Positions 25,857 through 34,919 of a DNA stretch of 64,000 bases are shown one piece after another. The notes under the pieces are model-generated. The model was not told where the DNA came from. It did no database searches and was given only the letters and a program-made list of their open reading frames with translations. Location: NCBI GenBank assembly GCA_017543445.1, contig JAFYGB010000019.1, positions 62,001-126,000 on the forward strand, read 5' to 3'. A program made the translations under genes and the position numbers. Numbering within the stretch: the first letter of the stretch is position 1; each line of letters starts with the position of its first letter. The stretch comes from Lachnospiraceae bacterium (GTDB lineage: Bacteria; Bacillota; Clostridia; Lachnospirales; Lachnospiraceae).

Positions 25857-27182
25857 TCAAAACGGCAACTTAAAGCGGCCTTTTTTGCCACCCATCATAC
25901 CGGGCAGCTGCTTCATCATCTTCTTCGACTGCTCGAAGCCCTTCAGAAGTTTATTGACCTCGGAAATGTCCACGCCGGCGCCCTTCGCGATGCGGTTTTT
26001 GCGGGAAGGGTTGATGATATCCGGGTTCGATCTTTCCTTCGCTGTCATAGACAGGATGATCGCTTCCACGCGGTCGAGCTGCTTCTCGTCGATTTCGGGC
26101 ATCTGCGACATCTTACCGGGCAAATGCTTCAGGATCTCCATGAGACCGCCCATCTTCTTCATCGACTTCATCTGCTCGAGATAGTCGTTAAAGTCGAACT
26201 GCGCGTTGCGCATCTTCTTTTCGAGTTCTTTCGCCTGCTCTTCGCTGACGGTCGCCTCTACCTTCTCGATCAAGGTGAGGACATCACCCATGCCGAGGAT
26301 ACGGCTGGCCATACGGTCGGGATAGAACTGTTCGAGATCCGAAAGCTTCTCACCCATACCTACATACAGGATCGGCTTACCGGTAACGGCTCTTACGGAC
26401 AATGCAGCACCACCACGGGTATCACCGTCCATCTTCGTGAGGATCACGCCCTCTACGCCGATCTCGTCATCGAAAGTCTTGGATACATTGACCGCTTCCT
26501 GGCCGGTCATGGCATCGACAACGAGGATGCTATGATCGACATTCCGTTCACTCTTGATCTCCTTCAGCTCGTTCATCATGTCTTCATCGATCTGCAGACG
26601 ACCTGCGGTATCAATGAACATAACGTTGTAACCATTTTCTTTCGCATGCGCGTAAGCAGCTTTCGCAATGTTCACCGGACGTACGTCGGTGCCCATGGAA
26701 AATACTTCCACGCCCTGCTTACGACCGTTCGTCTGCAACTGCTCGATGGCAGCCGGACGGTAAACGTCGCAGGCAACCAGCAGCGGCTTGCGGCCCTTCT
26801 GCTTCATCTTACCTGCCAGTTTTGCGGCGGTCGTCGTTTTACCAGCACCCTGAAGACCGATCATCATGATGACGGTTACCTCATTACTGGGACGAAGCTC
26901 GATCTCCGTCGTTTCAGAACCCATCAGTTTGATCATCTCTTCGTTAACGATCTTGATGACCATCTGTCCGGGATTCAATCCGGTAAGTACATCCTGACCG
27001 ACGGCACGTTCGGTCACGGCGTTCATGAACTGCTTAACGACACGGAAGTTAACGTCCGCTTCCAAAAGCGCCATCTTAACTTCTTTCAGTGCCTCTTTTA
27101 CATCGTTTTCGGTCAATCGACCTTTATTCCGGAGGTTTTTGAAAACGCTCTGGAGTTTTGATGTCAATCCTTCAAATGCCAT
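25857..27182 (-). CDS. ffh: signal recognition particle protein Ffh (SRP54)
   Basis: Ffh with 4.5S RNA recognises nascent membrane and secreted proteins and delivers them to FtsY. The 441-residue protein has an N domain, the G domain with GLQGAGKTTTAAKLA, DVYRPAAIEQL, DTAGRLQIDE and TKMDGDTRGGAALSV, and a C-terminal methionine-rich M domain (MKSMKKMGGLMEILKHLPGK, MMKQLPGMMGG). The 4.5S RNA gene is not in this window. ylxM lies 9 bp upstream. Confidence 0.98.
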   Translation of the reverse strand: MAFEGLTSKLQSVFKNLRNKGRLTENDVKEALKEVKMALLEADVNFRVVKQFMNAVTERAVGQDVLTGLNPGQMVIKIVNEEMIKLMGSETTEIELRPSNEVTVIMMIGLQGAGKTTTAAKLAGKMKQKGRKPLLVACDVYRPAAIEQLQTNGRKQGVEVFSMGTDVRPVNIAKAAYAHAKENGYNVMFIDTAGRLQIDEDMMNELKEIKSERNVDHSILVVDAMTGQEAVNVSKTFDDEIGVEGVILTKMDGDTRGGAALSVRAVTGKPILYVGMGEKLSDLEQFYPDRMASRILGMGDVLTLIEKVEATVSEEQAKELEKKMRNAQFDFNDYLEQMKSMKKMGGLMEILKHLPGKMSQMPEIDEKQLDRVEAIILSMTAKERSNPDIINPSRKNRIAKGAGVDISEVNKLLKGFEQSKKMMKQLPGMMGGKKGRFKLPF

Positions 27183-27191
27183 AGGAACCTC

Positions 27192-27536
27192 CTATATCAA
27201 CTCGCGCATGTGCGCAAGCACCGCTTCCATCTCCGAAACGTCCATCTTCGGATCCGTTTCTTTCAGGCGCCCTACGATCTCTTCGATCGACGAAACGTCT
27301 TTCTTCAAAGACAGGAAGCGTTCAACTAAGTGTAACTTCTCTTCGTAATTCTCGAGGATCTTATTGATGCGATGGAGCAGATCGAAAACACCCTGGCGGG
27401 AAATGCCGCGCATAGATGCGATCTCGCTCAACGAAAGATCCTGAAATATAAAGTCCTCATATACTGATTTTTGATGCTCCGTAAGGAGTTCACCGTAAAA
27501 ATCATAAAGTAAAGTCTGCTTGAAAATCTCATCCAT
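27192..27536 (-). CDS. YlxM family SRP-associated helix-turn-helix protein
   Basis: YlxM modulates SRP activity in streptococci and is encoded next to ffh throughout Firmicutes. The 114-residue protein reads LLYDFYGELLTEHQKSVYED, then an HTH similar to sigma region 4 (LSLSEIASMRGISRQGVFDL). The ATG at 27536 matches the family start; a GTG three codons upstream (27545) is an alternative, as the GGGGTGAGG ribosome site serves either. It is the first gene of the ffh operon. Confidence 0.9.
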   Translation of the reverse strand: MDEIFKQTLLYDFYGELLTEHQKSVYEDFIFQDLSLSEIASMRGISRQGVFDLLHRINKILENYEEKLHLVERFLSLKKDVSSIEEIVGRLKETDPKMDVSEMEAVLAHMRELI

Positions 27537-27587
27537 AATCCTCACCCCATGTGCCGGAAACTAGTCGATTTTTTGCCTGACTTACTT

Positions 27588-27616
27588 ATCATACATGAGC
27601 AAAAGCGGTTTGTCAA
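27588..27616 (-). promoter_or_regulatory. SigA-type promoter of the ylxM-ffh-rpsP operon
   Basis: A perfect -35 TTGACA (27616-27611) and -10 TATGAT (27593-27588) are 17 bp apart on the minus strand. The -35 lies inside the 3' arm of the ilvA terminator hairpin, so terminator and promoter share DNA. The start would be near 27581, about 45 bases ahead of ylxM. Confidence 0.83.
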
Positions 27617-27638
27617 GTGTTTTTTCTTGACAAACCGC
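27601..27638 (-). terminator. intrinsic terminator of the rnc-smc-ftsY-ilvA unit
   Basis: The 13-bp perfect arms at 27605-27617 and 27626-27638 enclose an 8-base loop and are followed on the minus strand by TTTTGC. The ilvA stop is 18 bp upstream. The plus strand also has a T-run 5 bases after the stem, but no plus-strand gene ends here. Confidence 0.85.
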
Positions 27639-27655
27639 CAACTTTTTTAAATGTA

Positions 27656-28876
27656 TTACAGCATCGCACGGACGACCTTCGGACGATATCCGCCTTCGTC
27701 CAGCGCCTGAAGGATCTGCTCCTTATGCTCGGGACCTTCCGCCTCGACCGTGATACGAAGTTCAACGGCGTTGTTGCGGTTGATGGATACGAACTGATTG
27801 TGCTCCAGACGGATGACATTGCCGCGCAGACGAGCGATAACGTCTGCCACGCCGACCAGCTGGCCCGGCTTATCCGGCAACAGTACGGAAACCGTGAAAA
27901 TACGGCTTCTCTGAATGAGGCCCTGCTGCACCACCGTCGACATGGTGATGACATCCATGTTACCGCCGCTCAGAACGGAAACGACCTTCTTACCTTCCGC
28001 CGGCAGATGCTTCAGTGCAGCCACGGAAAGCAGGCCGGAATTCTCTACGACCATCTTATGATTCTCGATCATATCCAGGAAGCAAACGATGAGTTCCTCA
28101 TCTTCGATCGTGATGATCTCGTCGACATACTTCTCGATATACGGGAATAGTTTGTCTCCGGGTGTTTTTACTGCGGTACCGTCAGCGATCGTATTGACCG
28201 TGGGCAATGTAACGACATGCCCTTCGCGGACGGACTCCTGCATGCAGTTCGCTCCGGCCGGCTCAACACCGATGATCTTGATCTTCGGGTTGAGTGTTTT
28301 AGCGAGCGTTGCAACACCCGTGCACAGACCGCCTCCGCCGATCGGAACCAGGATCGCATCGACCGTCGGCAGCTCCATGATGATCTCCATCGCGATGGTT
28401 CCCTGTCCGGTAGCGACTTGCAGATCATTGAACGGGTGAATGAATACATAGCCGTTCTCTTCTGCCAGCTTCATCGCATGCGCACAAGCCTCATCGTACA
28501 CATCTCCGTACAGGATAACCTCGGCGCCGTAGTTCTTCGTACGGTTTACCTTGATCAGCGGAGTGGTCGTAGGCATCACGATGACTGCCTTGCAGCCATA
28601 CTGCTTTGCAGCATAAGCGACACCCTGGGCATGATTTCCCGCACTGGCGGTGATAAGCCCCTTCGAACGTTCTGCATCGGTCAATGTACTGATCTTATAA
28701 TACGCGCCGCGTACCTTATATGCGCCCGTATACTGCATGTTTTCGGGCTTGAAATATACTTTATTTCCAGTCATGGAACTGAAGTACTCGCTGTACATCA
28801 GTTTCGTTTCCAATGTGACTTTCTTTACCTGCTCTGCCGCTTCTTCAAATGCAGCGAGCGTAAGTGCTTCTTTCAT
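27656..28876 (-). CDS. ilvA: threonine ammonia-lyase (threonine dehydratase)
   Basis: This enzyme deaminates threonine to 2-oxobutanoate for isoleucine synthesis or for catabolism to propionate. The 406-residue PLP enzyme has the lysine motif YTGAYKVRGAYYK, the glycine loop PIGGGGLCTG, and one C-terminal ACT-like domain (VSVLLPDKPGQLVGV). One ACT domain and this length fit the TdcB/IlvA type common in Clostridia; allosteric effectors cannot be read. The ATG at 28876 has GGAGG 7 bases ahead. It follows ftsY by 17 bp, an uncommon neighbour for that gene. Confidence 0.93.
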   Translation of the reverse strand: MKEALTLAAFEEAAEQVKKVTLETKLMYSEYFSSMTGNKVYFKPENMQYTGAYKVRGAYYKISTLTDAERSKGLITASAGNHAQGVAYAAKQYGCKAVIVMPTTTPLIKVNRTKNYGAEVILYGDVYDEACAHAMKLAEENGYVFIHPFNDLQVATGQGTIAMEIIMELPTVDAILVPIGGGGLCTGVATLAKTLNPKIKIIGVEPAGANCMQESVREGHVVTLPTVNTIADGTAVKTPGDKLFPYIEKYVDEIITIEDEELIVCFLDMIENHKMVVENSGLLSVAALKHLPAEGKKVVSVLSGGNMDVITMSTVVQQGLIQRSRIFTVSVLLPDKPGQLVGVADVIARLRGNVIRLEHNQFVSINRNNAVELRITVEAEGPEHKEQILQALDEGGYRPKVVRAML

Positions 28877-28893
28877 AATTGCGCCTCCGTAGA

Positions 28894-30108
28894 TCAAGCT
28901 TCAAACATATAAGGAGTCCAGTCGAATGTCTCGGGATCTTCGATCTCTTCTTCGATAACGGCTGATACCATAGCCTCCCAGACTTCGGTTCCGACGCCCC
29001 ACGCCTTCTGTTTGAAGATGAGGGACAGTTCTTCGAGATCTGCCAGGGAGATAAGTCCGGTCTCCTCCTCGGTCGGAAGGACAGCAGGAACATTCGTCCC
29101 CTCCGGCGTTTCCGGAGTTGCTGCTTCCGTACGCTCGGATTCGGGGATGAAGCCGACCATGGTCTCTTCTTCCTCCGGCTCGAGTTCCGGTGTCGTGAAC
29201 ATCGCGTTTACGAAATCCTCGGAATCGAACTTCTGAAGATCTTCGATACCTTCACCGACACCGATGTACTTCACCGGAACGCCGAGTTCGGACTGGATCG
29301 CTACGGCGATACCGCCCTTTGCAGTTCCGTCCATCTTCGTCAGGATGATACCGGTGATCTTTGCGACCTCGGTGAATTCCTTCGCCTGAACGAGGGCGTT
29401 CTGTCCGGTCATACCATCGAGAACGATCAATGTCTCGCGAAAGGCTTCCGGATATTCCTTATCGATGATACGGTTGATCTTATTCAACTCGTCCATCAGG
29501 TTCTTCTTGTTATGCAGACGACCTGCGGTATCGCAGATCAAAACATCGATCTTCTTTGACTTTGCAGACTGGATCGCGTCGTAAACGACAGCACCCGGAT
29601 CCGCGCCTTCCTGCTGTGCGACCATGGGAACGCCGGCACGGTTCGCCCACTCGCCGAGCTGATCGATGGCGCCCGCACGGAACGTATCCGCAGCGGCCAG
29701 CATGACCTTCTTACCCTGACCCTTTAACTGCGCCGCCAGTTTACCGATGGACGTCGTCTTACCAACACCATTTACGCCGATGACCAGAACGACGGAAGTC
29801 TTCTCCTCGAACTCGTAGGCATTTTCCCCGATATTCATTTTCTCGCGGATATCGTTGATCAGCAGTTCACGACACTCCATCGGAGCTTTGATCCCGAGTT
29901 CGTCTACCTGCTCCTGCAGATGTTCGATGATGTCCATCGTCGTGCGAACACCGATATCGGAGGTGATCAGGATCTCCTCGAGTTCCTCGTAAAATTCATC
30001 ATTGATCTTATCTCTGCCCGAGAATAGGCCGTCCAGTTTGGACAGGATGTTGTTTCTCGTTTTGGATAAACCGTCAAACAGACGGCGGAATAAACCTTTT
30101 TTAGCCAT
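28894..30108 (-). CDS. ftsY: SRP receptor FtsY with unusual C-terminal extension
   Basis: FtsY docks the SRP-ribosome complex at the membrane. In the 404-residue protein the N domain is about 1-100. The G domain has GVNGVGKTTSIGKLA at 111-125, DTFRAGAIDQL, DTAGRLHNKKNL and TKMDGTAKGGIA. The G domain closes with GVGEGIEDLQKFDSEDFVNA near residue 302, where FtsY proteins normally stop. Another 100 residues follow: an acidic Pro/Thr/Glu linker, then a predicted helical end (ISLADLEELSLIFKQKAWGV). The usual acidic region is N-terminal, so here it seems moved to the C-terminus. Confidence 0.95.
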   Translation of the reverse strand: MAKKGLFRRLFDGLSKTRNNILSKLDGLFSGRDKINDEFYEELEEILITSDIGVRTTMDIIEHLQEQVDELGIKAPMECRELLINDIREKMNIGENAYEFEEKTSVVLVIGVNGVGKTTSIGKLAAQLKGQGKKVMLAAADTFRAGAIDQLGEWANRAGVPMVAQQEGADPGAVVYDAIQSAKSKKIDVLICDTAGRLHNKKNLMDELNKINRIIDKEYPEAFRETLIVLDGMTGQNALVQAKEFTEVAKITGIILTKMDGTAKGGIAVAIQSELGVPVKYIGVGEGIEDLQKFDSEDFVNAMFTTPELEPEEEETMVGFIPESERTEAATPETPEGTNVPAVLPTEEETGLISLADLEELSLIFKQKAWGVGTEVWEAMVSAVIEEEIEDPETFDWTPYMFEA

Positions 30109-30118
30109 ATTGTTCCCC

Positions 30119-33100
30119 TTAATTATCGAGTTCGTTTTCTATCAGGTTGACGCTGACGAGTGCAGAAACGCCCTTCTCCTGCATCGTGATGCCATAGAGA
30201 CGGTCGGCGGAAACCATTGTACCACGTCTGTGTGAGATCAGGATAAACTGCGTATGCTCGGTGAGCTTGTGCAGATACTCCGCAAAACGGCTGACGTTTG
30301 AATCGTCCAGCGCTGCCTCGATCTCGTCGAGTAAACAGAACGGTGACGGTTTGAGGCTCTGGATCGCGAACAGCAACGAGATCGCGGTCAATGCTTTCTC
30401 GCCACCGGAGAGCTGCATCATGTTCTGAAGTTTCTTACCCGGCGGCTGCGAGATGATGCGGATGCCGGCCTCGATGACGTCTTCGTCCTCGACCAGTTCC
30501 AGACGTGCGCTTCCGCCGCCGAACAGTTCCTTAAACACCTTATCGAATTCGACCTGGATCAAAGCGAACTGTTCGTTGAACTGCTTACGCATGCCCTCGT
30601 CCAGTTCCTCGATGATCTTCTGCAACGCTGCCTCAGATTTCGTGAGGTCCTCGTGCTGCGTCTTCATGAATTCATAACGTTCGGATACTTCTTTATATTC
30701 TTCGATCGCGCCGACATTGACATGACCTAAGCCCTTGATCTGCGAGCGGAACTGGTTGATGATCTTATGCAGTTCGCTCTCTTTGTCGGTGATCTCTTCG
30801 GATAACTCGGGCACCTGGGTCGGCGTCATCTCGTATTCCGAGAAGAGATATTCGGTCATTTCGGTCAGACGTTCTTCGATCTTCTCGCGACGTCCTTCCA
30901 GACGAAGGCGCTCCATCTCGAGTTCGTTCTTACGATCTGAGATCTCGGTCTGCTTCGAGAAGAAGTCTTTCTGCTCCGTCATGACGGAGTTTTTCTTCTC
31001 GGTCAATGCGGTCTGCTCTTCCTTCAGGGACGCTAGTTCCGCATCCATCTTCGCAATCTCTTCCTGTCCGCGTTCGATCTCGTGCCTGCGGTCTTTTGCC
31101 GCCTGTTCGGAATCATCGACGCGCTGCATGAGGTTCTCGGCTTCATACGTAAGGTTCTCGCTGTCGCGGCGAACACGTTCCGCATTCTCCGAGAGAAAAT
31201 TCAAGGTCTGCTCTTCCTTTGCGTAGGACGCTTTGAGATCGGACAGCTCTACAGCCACCTCCTCGCGTGTTTTACGGTCGTTTTCCAGCCTTTTTGCGTA
31301 GTCCTGGACAGTTTGTTCATTGTCCGCGTTTTGACGCTCTATGGCGCTGATCTCGGCCTCGATCTTCTCCTTGTCGGCGCGGATCTCATCCAGCTGTGCG
31401 CAGAGATCGTTAAACGTGGAATCCGTAACGGCGATCTCGCCCTTCAAAGTTTCGATCTTATCGTCGCATTGCTTCAAAGAGATCGAGATCGTGGTCTCGG
31501 ACAATGCTACCTGCTGCATCTTATCGACGATCTCCTGGCCTTTCTTATTGATGGTATTGAGTTCGTCGTTTGCCTTCTTCAGTTTCGCTTCCAGCTGATC
31601 GACTTCTTTTCTGCGAAGAGCCGCCTGCTCTTCCCATTCGCCGATCTCACGCTTACGACCCAGAAGGTTGGAGTTATTCTTATAGGCACCGCCGGTGATC
31701 GCGCCGCCGGGGGTAAAAAGTTCGCCATCCAGTGTAACGATGCGAAGGCTCTGCTTGTATTTCTTTGATAATGTAGTTGCGTGATCCATGTGATCGCAGA
31801 CCACGACGCGCCCCAAAAGCTGGGCGAATACATCGTCATACTTTTTATCAAAACGGATCAAGGTATTTGCAAGGCCCAGAACCCCGGGTTCCTTCAGTGC
31901 TTCCGGACGGGAAAAGCCTTCATTCTTACCTTTCACCGCATCCATCGGCAGAAAGGTCGCACGGCCGAACTTATTCTCCTTCAGGTAGGAAATGCAAGTC
32001 TTCGCGGTATCCGTATCGCGGGTCACGATGTTCTGGATCGCACCACCTAAAGCGATCTCGATCGCCGTCTCGTACTTCTTATCGACTTCCAGAAGGTCGG
32101 AAACCACGCCCTCGATCCCGGACAGATCCTTCGGACCGTTCTGCTTATATTCCATCAGCTTGCGGATGCTGTTCTGGTAGCCTTCAAAATGCTCTTCCAG
32201 GTTCTTCAGGGATGCCGCACGGGAAGACGCTTCGTGGTATTTCTCCAAAGCTTCTTCTTTCTCCGCTGCGAGCGCATCGCGCTTCTTCACCAGTTCCTGC
32301 TGAACTTCCTTCGTTTCCTGGAACTGTTTACGGTAGGAAGCAACATTGTCCCGGACGGAAGCTAACCGGTCGGCAAATGTCTTGCGGTTCTCCTCTGCGG
32401 TCTCCAGTTCGCTCTGCGACTGCAGACGCTTCGAAGAGATCTCGCTGCGGCGACGGGAAACCTGCTCGTACAATGTGTCATAATGCTGCAGTTTCGCCGC
32501 TACGTCAGACTTGGAATTCAGTAATCTCTTCAGTTCATCCTGATCCTTCTCGACCAGGACCATATTCGCCGCGATCGCGTCATCAAGTTCTTTCATCTGC
32601 GCGGTCAGTTCGGCTTCTTTCTGCTTCTGTGCATCGAGGGTCTGGATGAGTTCCGACTTCTGTGTCAGATAGCCCTGCTTCTCCTCCTCCATCGTAAGCA
32701 ACTGCGAACGGATCTGCTCGAGGCGTTCGTTTAAAGTGCCGCGATTCTTCTCTTCCGAAGCGATCTGCTCATTCAACAGCATGACCTTCGAAGCGATCTC
32801 GTTCTTATCGTTGATGTACTGCGTGATACGCTCCGTAAGTTCGGCGTTCTTCTCATCCAGGGAACGGATGAAAGAATCGACTTCTTCATACGCGCTCACC
32901 AGTTCTGCAAGTGCTTTCTTCGTATCCTCGAGATCACCACAGACAATCGCATCATTTTCCTCGATCTTCTTCAGGTCTTCCTCGGAACGGTTGGTGAACA
33001 CACGAAACAGCTGAAGATCGTATTTCTTCAGCTCATCACGGATGCTTAAGTATTTACGGGCAGTTTCAGACTGGCGTTTCAGCGGTCCGACCTGCTTTTC

Positions 33101-33694
33101 GAGTTCGGTCAATATATCGGAGACACGGGTCAGGTTCGCATGCTCGCTCTCCAGTTTCTTCAACGTGCTCTGCTTGCGTCTCTTATATTTTACGATACCA
33201 ACGGCCTCATCGAACAGTTCACGGCGCTCTTCCGGTTTATTCGAAAGGATACGCTCGATCTGACCCTGTCCGATGATGGAGTAGCCTTCCTTACCGATAC
33301 CGGTGTCGTAGAACAATTCATAGATATCACGGAGACGGCAATTCACCCCGTTCAGTTTGTATTCGCTTTCACCGGAACGGAAGACCTTTCGCGTAACGGT
33401 AACTTCATCGTAATTGATGTTCAGTTTATGGTCCGAGTTATCCAAAGTGATGGATACCGATGCGAAGCCCAGCGGCTTACGCGCCTCCGTACCCGAAAAG
33501 ATAACATCCTGCATATTCGAACCGCGTAACTGTTTCGCGCTCTGTTCACCGAGAACCCAGCGGACCGCATCGGCTACGTTACTCTTACCGGAGCCGTTCG
33601 GACCTACAATACAGGTGATTCCGTTATGAAACTCAAAAACGAGTTTATTTGCAAACGATTTGAAACCCTGTACTTCGATGGATTTTAAATACAT
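30119..33694 (-). CDS. smc: chromosome segregation ATPase Smc
   Basis: Smc dimers with ScpA/ScpB compact and separate chromosomes. The 1191-residue protein has the Walker A GPNGSGKSNVADA near residue 32, long coiled coils (about 170-500 and 690-1000) and the hinge between (VVSDLLEVDKKYETAIEIAL, then GGAITGG). The signature MQLSGGEKALTAISLLFAI and Walker B PFCLLDEIEAALDD complete the ATPase head. Length is normal. It lies between rnc and ftsY, the classical order. Confidence 0.98.
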   Translation of the reverse strand: MYLKSIEVQGFKSFANKLVFEFHNGITCIVGPNGSGKSNVADAVRWVLGEQSAKQLRGSNMQDVIFSGTEARKPLGFASVSITLDNSDHKLNINYDEVTVTRKVFRSGESEYKLNGVNCRLRDIYELFYDTGIGKEGYSIIGQGQIERILSNKPEERRELFDEAVGIVKYKRRKQSTLKKLESEHANLTRVSDILTELEKQVGPLKRQSETARKYLSIRDELKKYDLQLFRVFTNRSEEDLKKIEENDAIVCGDLEDTKKALAELVSAYEEVDSFIRSLDEKNAELTERITQYINDKNEIASKVMLLNEQIASEEKNRGTLNERLEQIRSQLLTMEEEKQGYLTQKSELIQTLDAQKQKEAELTAQMKELDDAIAANMVLVEKDQDELKRLLNSKSDVAAKLQHYDTLYEQVSRRRSEISSKRLQSQSELETAEENRKTFADRLASVRDNVASYRKQFQETKEVQQELVKKRDALAAEKEEALEKYHEASSRAASLKNLEEHFEGYQNSIRKLMEYKQNGPKDLSGIEGVVSDLLEVDKKYETAIEIALGGAIQNIVTRDTDTAKTCISYLKENKFGRATFLPMDAVKGKNEGFSRPEALKEPGVLGLANTLIRFDKKYDDVFAQLLGRVVVCDHMDHATTLSKKYKQSLRIVTLDGELFTPGGAITGGAYKNNSNLLGRKREIGEWEEQAALRRKEVDQLEAKLKKANDELNTINKKGQEIVDKMQQVALSETTISISLKQCDDKIETLKGEIAVTDSTFNDLCAQLDEIRADKEKIEAEISAIERQNADNEQTVQDYAKRLENDRKTREEVAVELSDLKASYAKEEQTLNFLSENAERVRRDSENLTYEAENLMQRVDDSEQAAKDRRHEIERGQEEIAKMDAELASLKEEQTALTEKKNSVMTEQKDFFSKQTEISDRKNELEMERLRLEGRREKIEERLTEMTEYLFSEYEMTPTQVPELSEEITDKESELHKIINQFRSQIKGLGHVNVGAIEEYKEVSERYEFMKTQHEDLTKSEAALQKIIEELDEGMRKQFNEQFALIQVEFDKVFKELFGGGSARLELVEDEDVIEAGIRIISQPPGKKLQNMMQLSGGEKALTAISLLFAIQSLKPSPFCLLDEIEAALDDSNVSRFAEYLHKLTEHTQFILISHRRGTMVSADRLYGITMQEKGVSALVSVNLIENELDN

Positions 33695-33737
33695 GTATGA
33701 TTCCTCTTTCTTTCGGGGAATACGTGACCATTGCAGA

Positions 33738-34433
33738 TCAACGAGGTTCCCTTAGTTTCAGGACAGCTGCATGCGCGGCCTCCTGCTGTGCTGCTTTTTT
33801 GCTCTTACCCGTGCCGGTACCATAGACCACGTCTCCGATCAGGACCTCGATCACGAATTCCTTCTGATGATCGGGACCGTTTTCCGCGACCAGATGATAA
33901 ACGGGTTCTTTTGCAAACTTTTCCTGCGACAGCTCCTGTAGGATGGTTTTACTATCATAAAAGAACGTGGTATCGCTTGTGATACCCAGTACGTATTTCT
34001 CTACAAACTCTTTTGCAGTAGTAAAACCACCGTCCAGGAAAATGGCTCCGATCAGTGCTTCCATCGCGTCCGATGTGATCGAATCACGGGTGCGGCCGCC
34101 GCCGAGTTCCTCACCCTTACCGAGTAGGAGTTTGGATCCCAGGTCGATATTTGCCGCGCAATGCGCAAGCGCAGGCTCACAGACCATGGAGGCGCGTTTT
34201 TTGGACATGTCGCCTTCTTTCATCTCCGGATGCAATTTAAACAGATACTCACTGGAGACCAGTTCCAGTACGGCATCGCCCAAAAACTCGAGGCGTTCGT
34301 TGTGCATGCTGTATTCCAGGCGATGTTCATTCGCATAGGAACTATGCGTAAGCGCCAGTTTCAGCAACGAGCCGTCTTTAAAAGTATAACCTATCTTCTG
34401 TTGAAATTCCACAAGAATTCGTTCCAATTCCAT
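33738..34433 (-). CDS. rnc: ribonuclease III
   Basis: RNase III cuts double-stranded RNA in rRNA and mRNA processing. The 231-residue protein has the catalytic signature NERLEFLGDAVLELVSSEYL, the second acidic pair EALIGAIFLD, and a C-terminal double-stranded RNA-binding domain (KTILQELSQEKFAKEPVYHL, GKSKKAAQQEAAHAAVLKL). GAGGG precedes the ATG. It starts just after the acpP terminator. Confidence 0.97.
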   Translation of the reverse strand: MELERILVEFQQKIGYTFKDGSLLKLALTHSSYANEHRLEYSMHNERLEFLGDAVLELVSSEYLFKLHPEMKEGDMSKKRASMVCEPALAHCAANIDLGSKLLLGKGEELGGGRTRDSITSDAMEALIGAIFLDGGFTTAKEFVEKYVLGITSDTTFFYDSKTILQELSQEKFAKEPVYHLVAENGPDHQKEFVIEVLIGDVVYGTGTGKSKKAAQQEAAHAAVLKLREPR

Positions 34434-34456
34434 AACACATCCCTCATATAAACAGC

Positions 34457-34485
34457 AAAAGGGATGAGACCTGCGGCATCATCCC
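34457..34485 (-). terminator. intrinsic terminator after acpP
   Basis: GGGATGA/TCATCCC arms (34461-34467 and 34479-34485) with an 11-base loop are followed by TTTTGC on the minus strand. It lies 24 bp past the acpP stop and just before rnc. With a short T-tract it is probably partial, so rnc-smc may be fed by read-through. Confidence 0.7.
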
Positions 34486-34508
34486 TCATGTTATGAAAAC
34501 AATTGTAA

Positions 34509-34751
34509 TTATCTCTGGTTTTCAAGTGCGTTCTTGATCTGCTCAACGGCATCGCCGACGGTAACGATCTTCTCAGCCTCTTCACTGGGGATATCGATTT
34601 CAAACTCTTCCTCGATCGCCATAATGATCTGATAAACGTCCAAAGAGTCGGCGCCCAGATCATCCACGAAGGTGGTGCCCATGGTGATCTCATCGGTCGA
34701 GATGGAAAGGACCTCCGAAATGATATTCTGCAATTTCTCAAAAAACTCCAT
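34509..34751 (-). CDS. acpP: acyl carrier protein
   Basis: ACP carries growing acyl chains on a phosphopantetheine arm in fatty acid synthesis. The 80-residue acidic protein has the attachment site DDLGADSLD with Ser36, and [16 protein letters not shown]. The ATG at 34751 has AAAGGA at proper spacing; an ATG three codons upstream overlaps that site and is rejected. It lies between plsX and rnc with its own promoter. Confidence 0.97.
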   Translation of the reverse strand: MEFFEKLQNIISEVLSISTDEITMGTTFVDDLGADSLDVYQIIMAIEEEFEIDIPSEEAEKIVTVGDAVEQIKNALENQR

Positions 34752-34853
34752 TATTGCCATCCTTTCAATTCCAAAGTGAATTCGAAAATGAATGCCGCGC
34801 GAAAAAGCTTCGGCTTCTCTACAACGGTGCAGCTAACGTCTGACACCGAAATC

Positions 34854-34882
34854 ATTATAATGTATAGCCGCATGTATGGCAA
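34854..34882 (-). promoter_or_regulatory. SigA-type promoter of acpP
   Basis: The -35 TTGCCA (34882-34877) and perfect -10 TATAAT (34859-34854) are 17 bp apart on the minus strand, in the gap after plsX. The leader is about 95 bases. No obvious FapR-type operator was seen around it. Confidence 0.83.
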
Positions 34883-34919
34883 TACATATTTGTGTTTTTT
34901 TCGGAAAATGTATTCCGGC

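Noticed and set aside
26124-27161. A 345-codon plus-strand frame
   Set aside because: It is antisense to ffh, whose motifs are complete. No start signal is seen.
27539-28900. A T-box or leader upstream of ilvA
   Set aside because: ilvA follows ftsY by 17 bp. There is no room for a leader and no T-box sequence.
31777-32649. A 290-codon plus-strand frame rich in Arg, Ser and Pro
   Set aside because: It is antisense to the smc coiled coil and hinge and has the skewed composition of a shadow frame.
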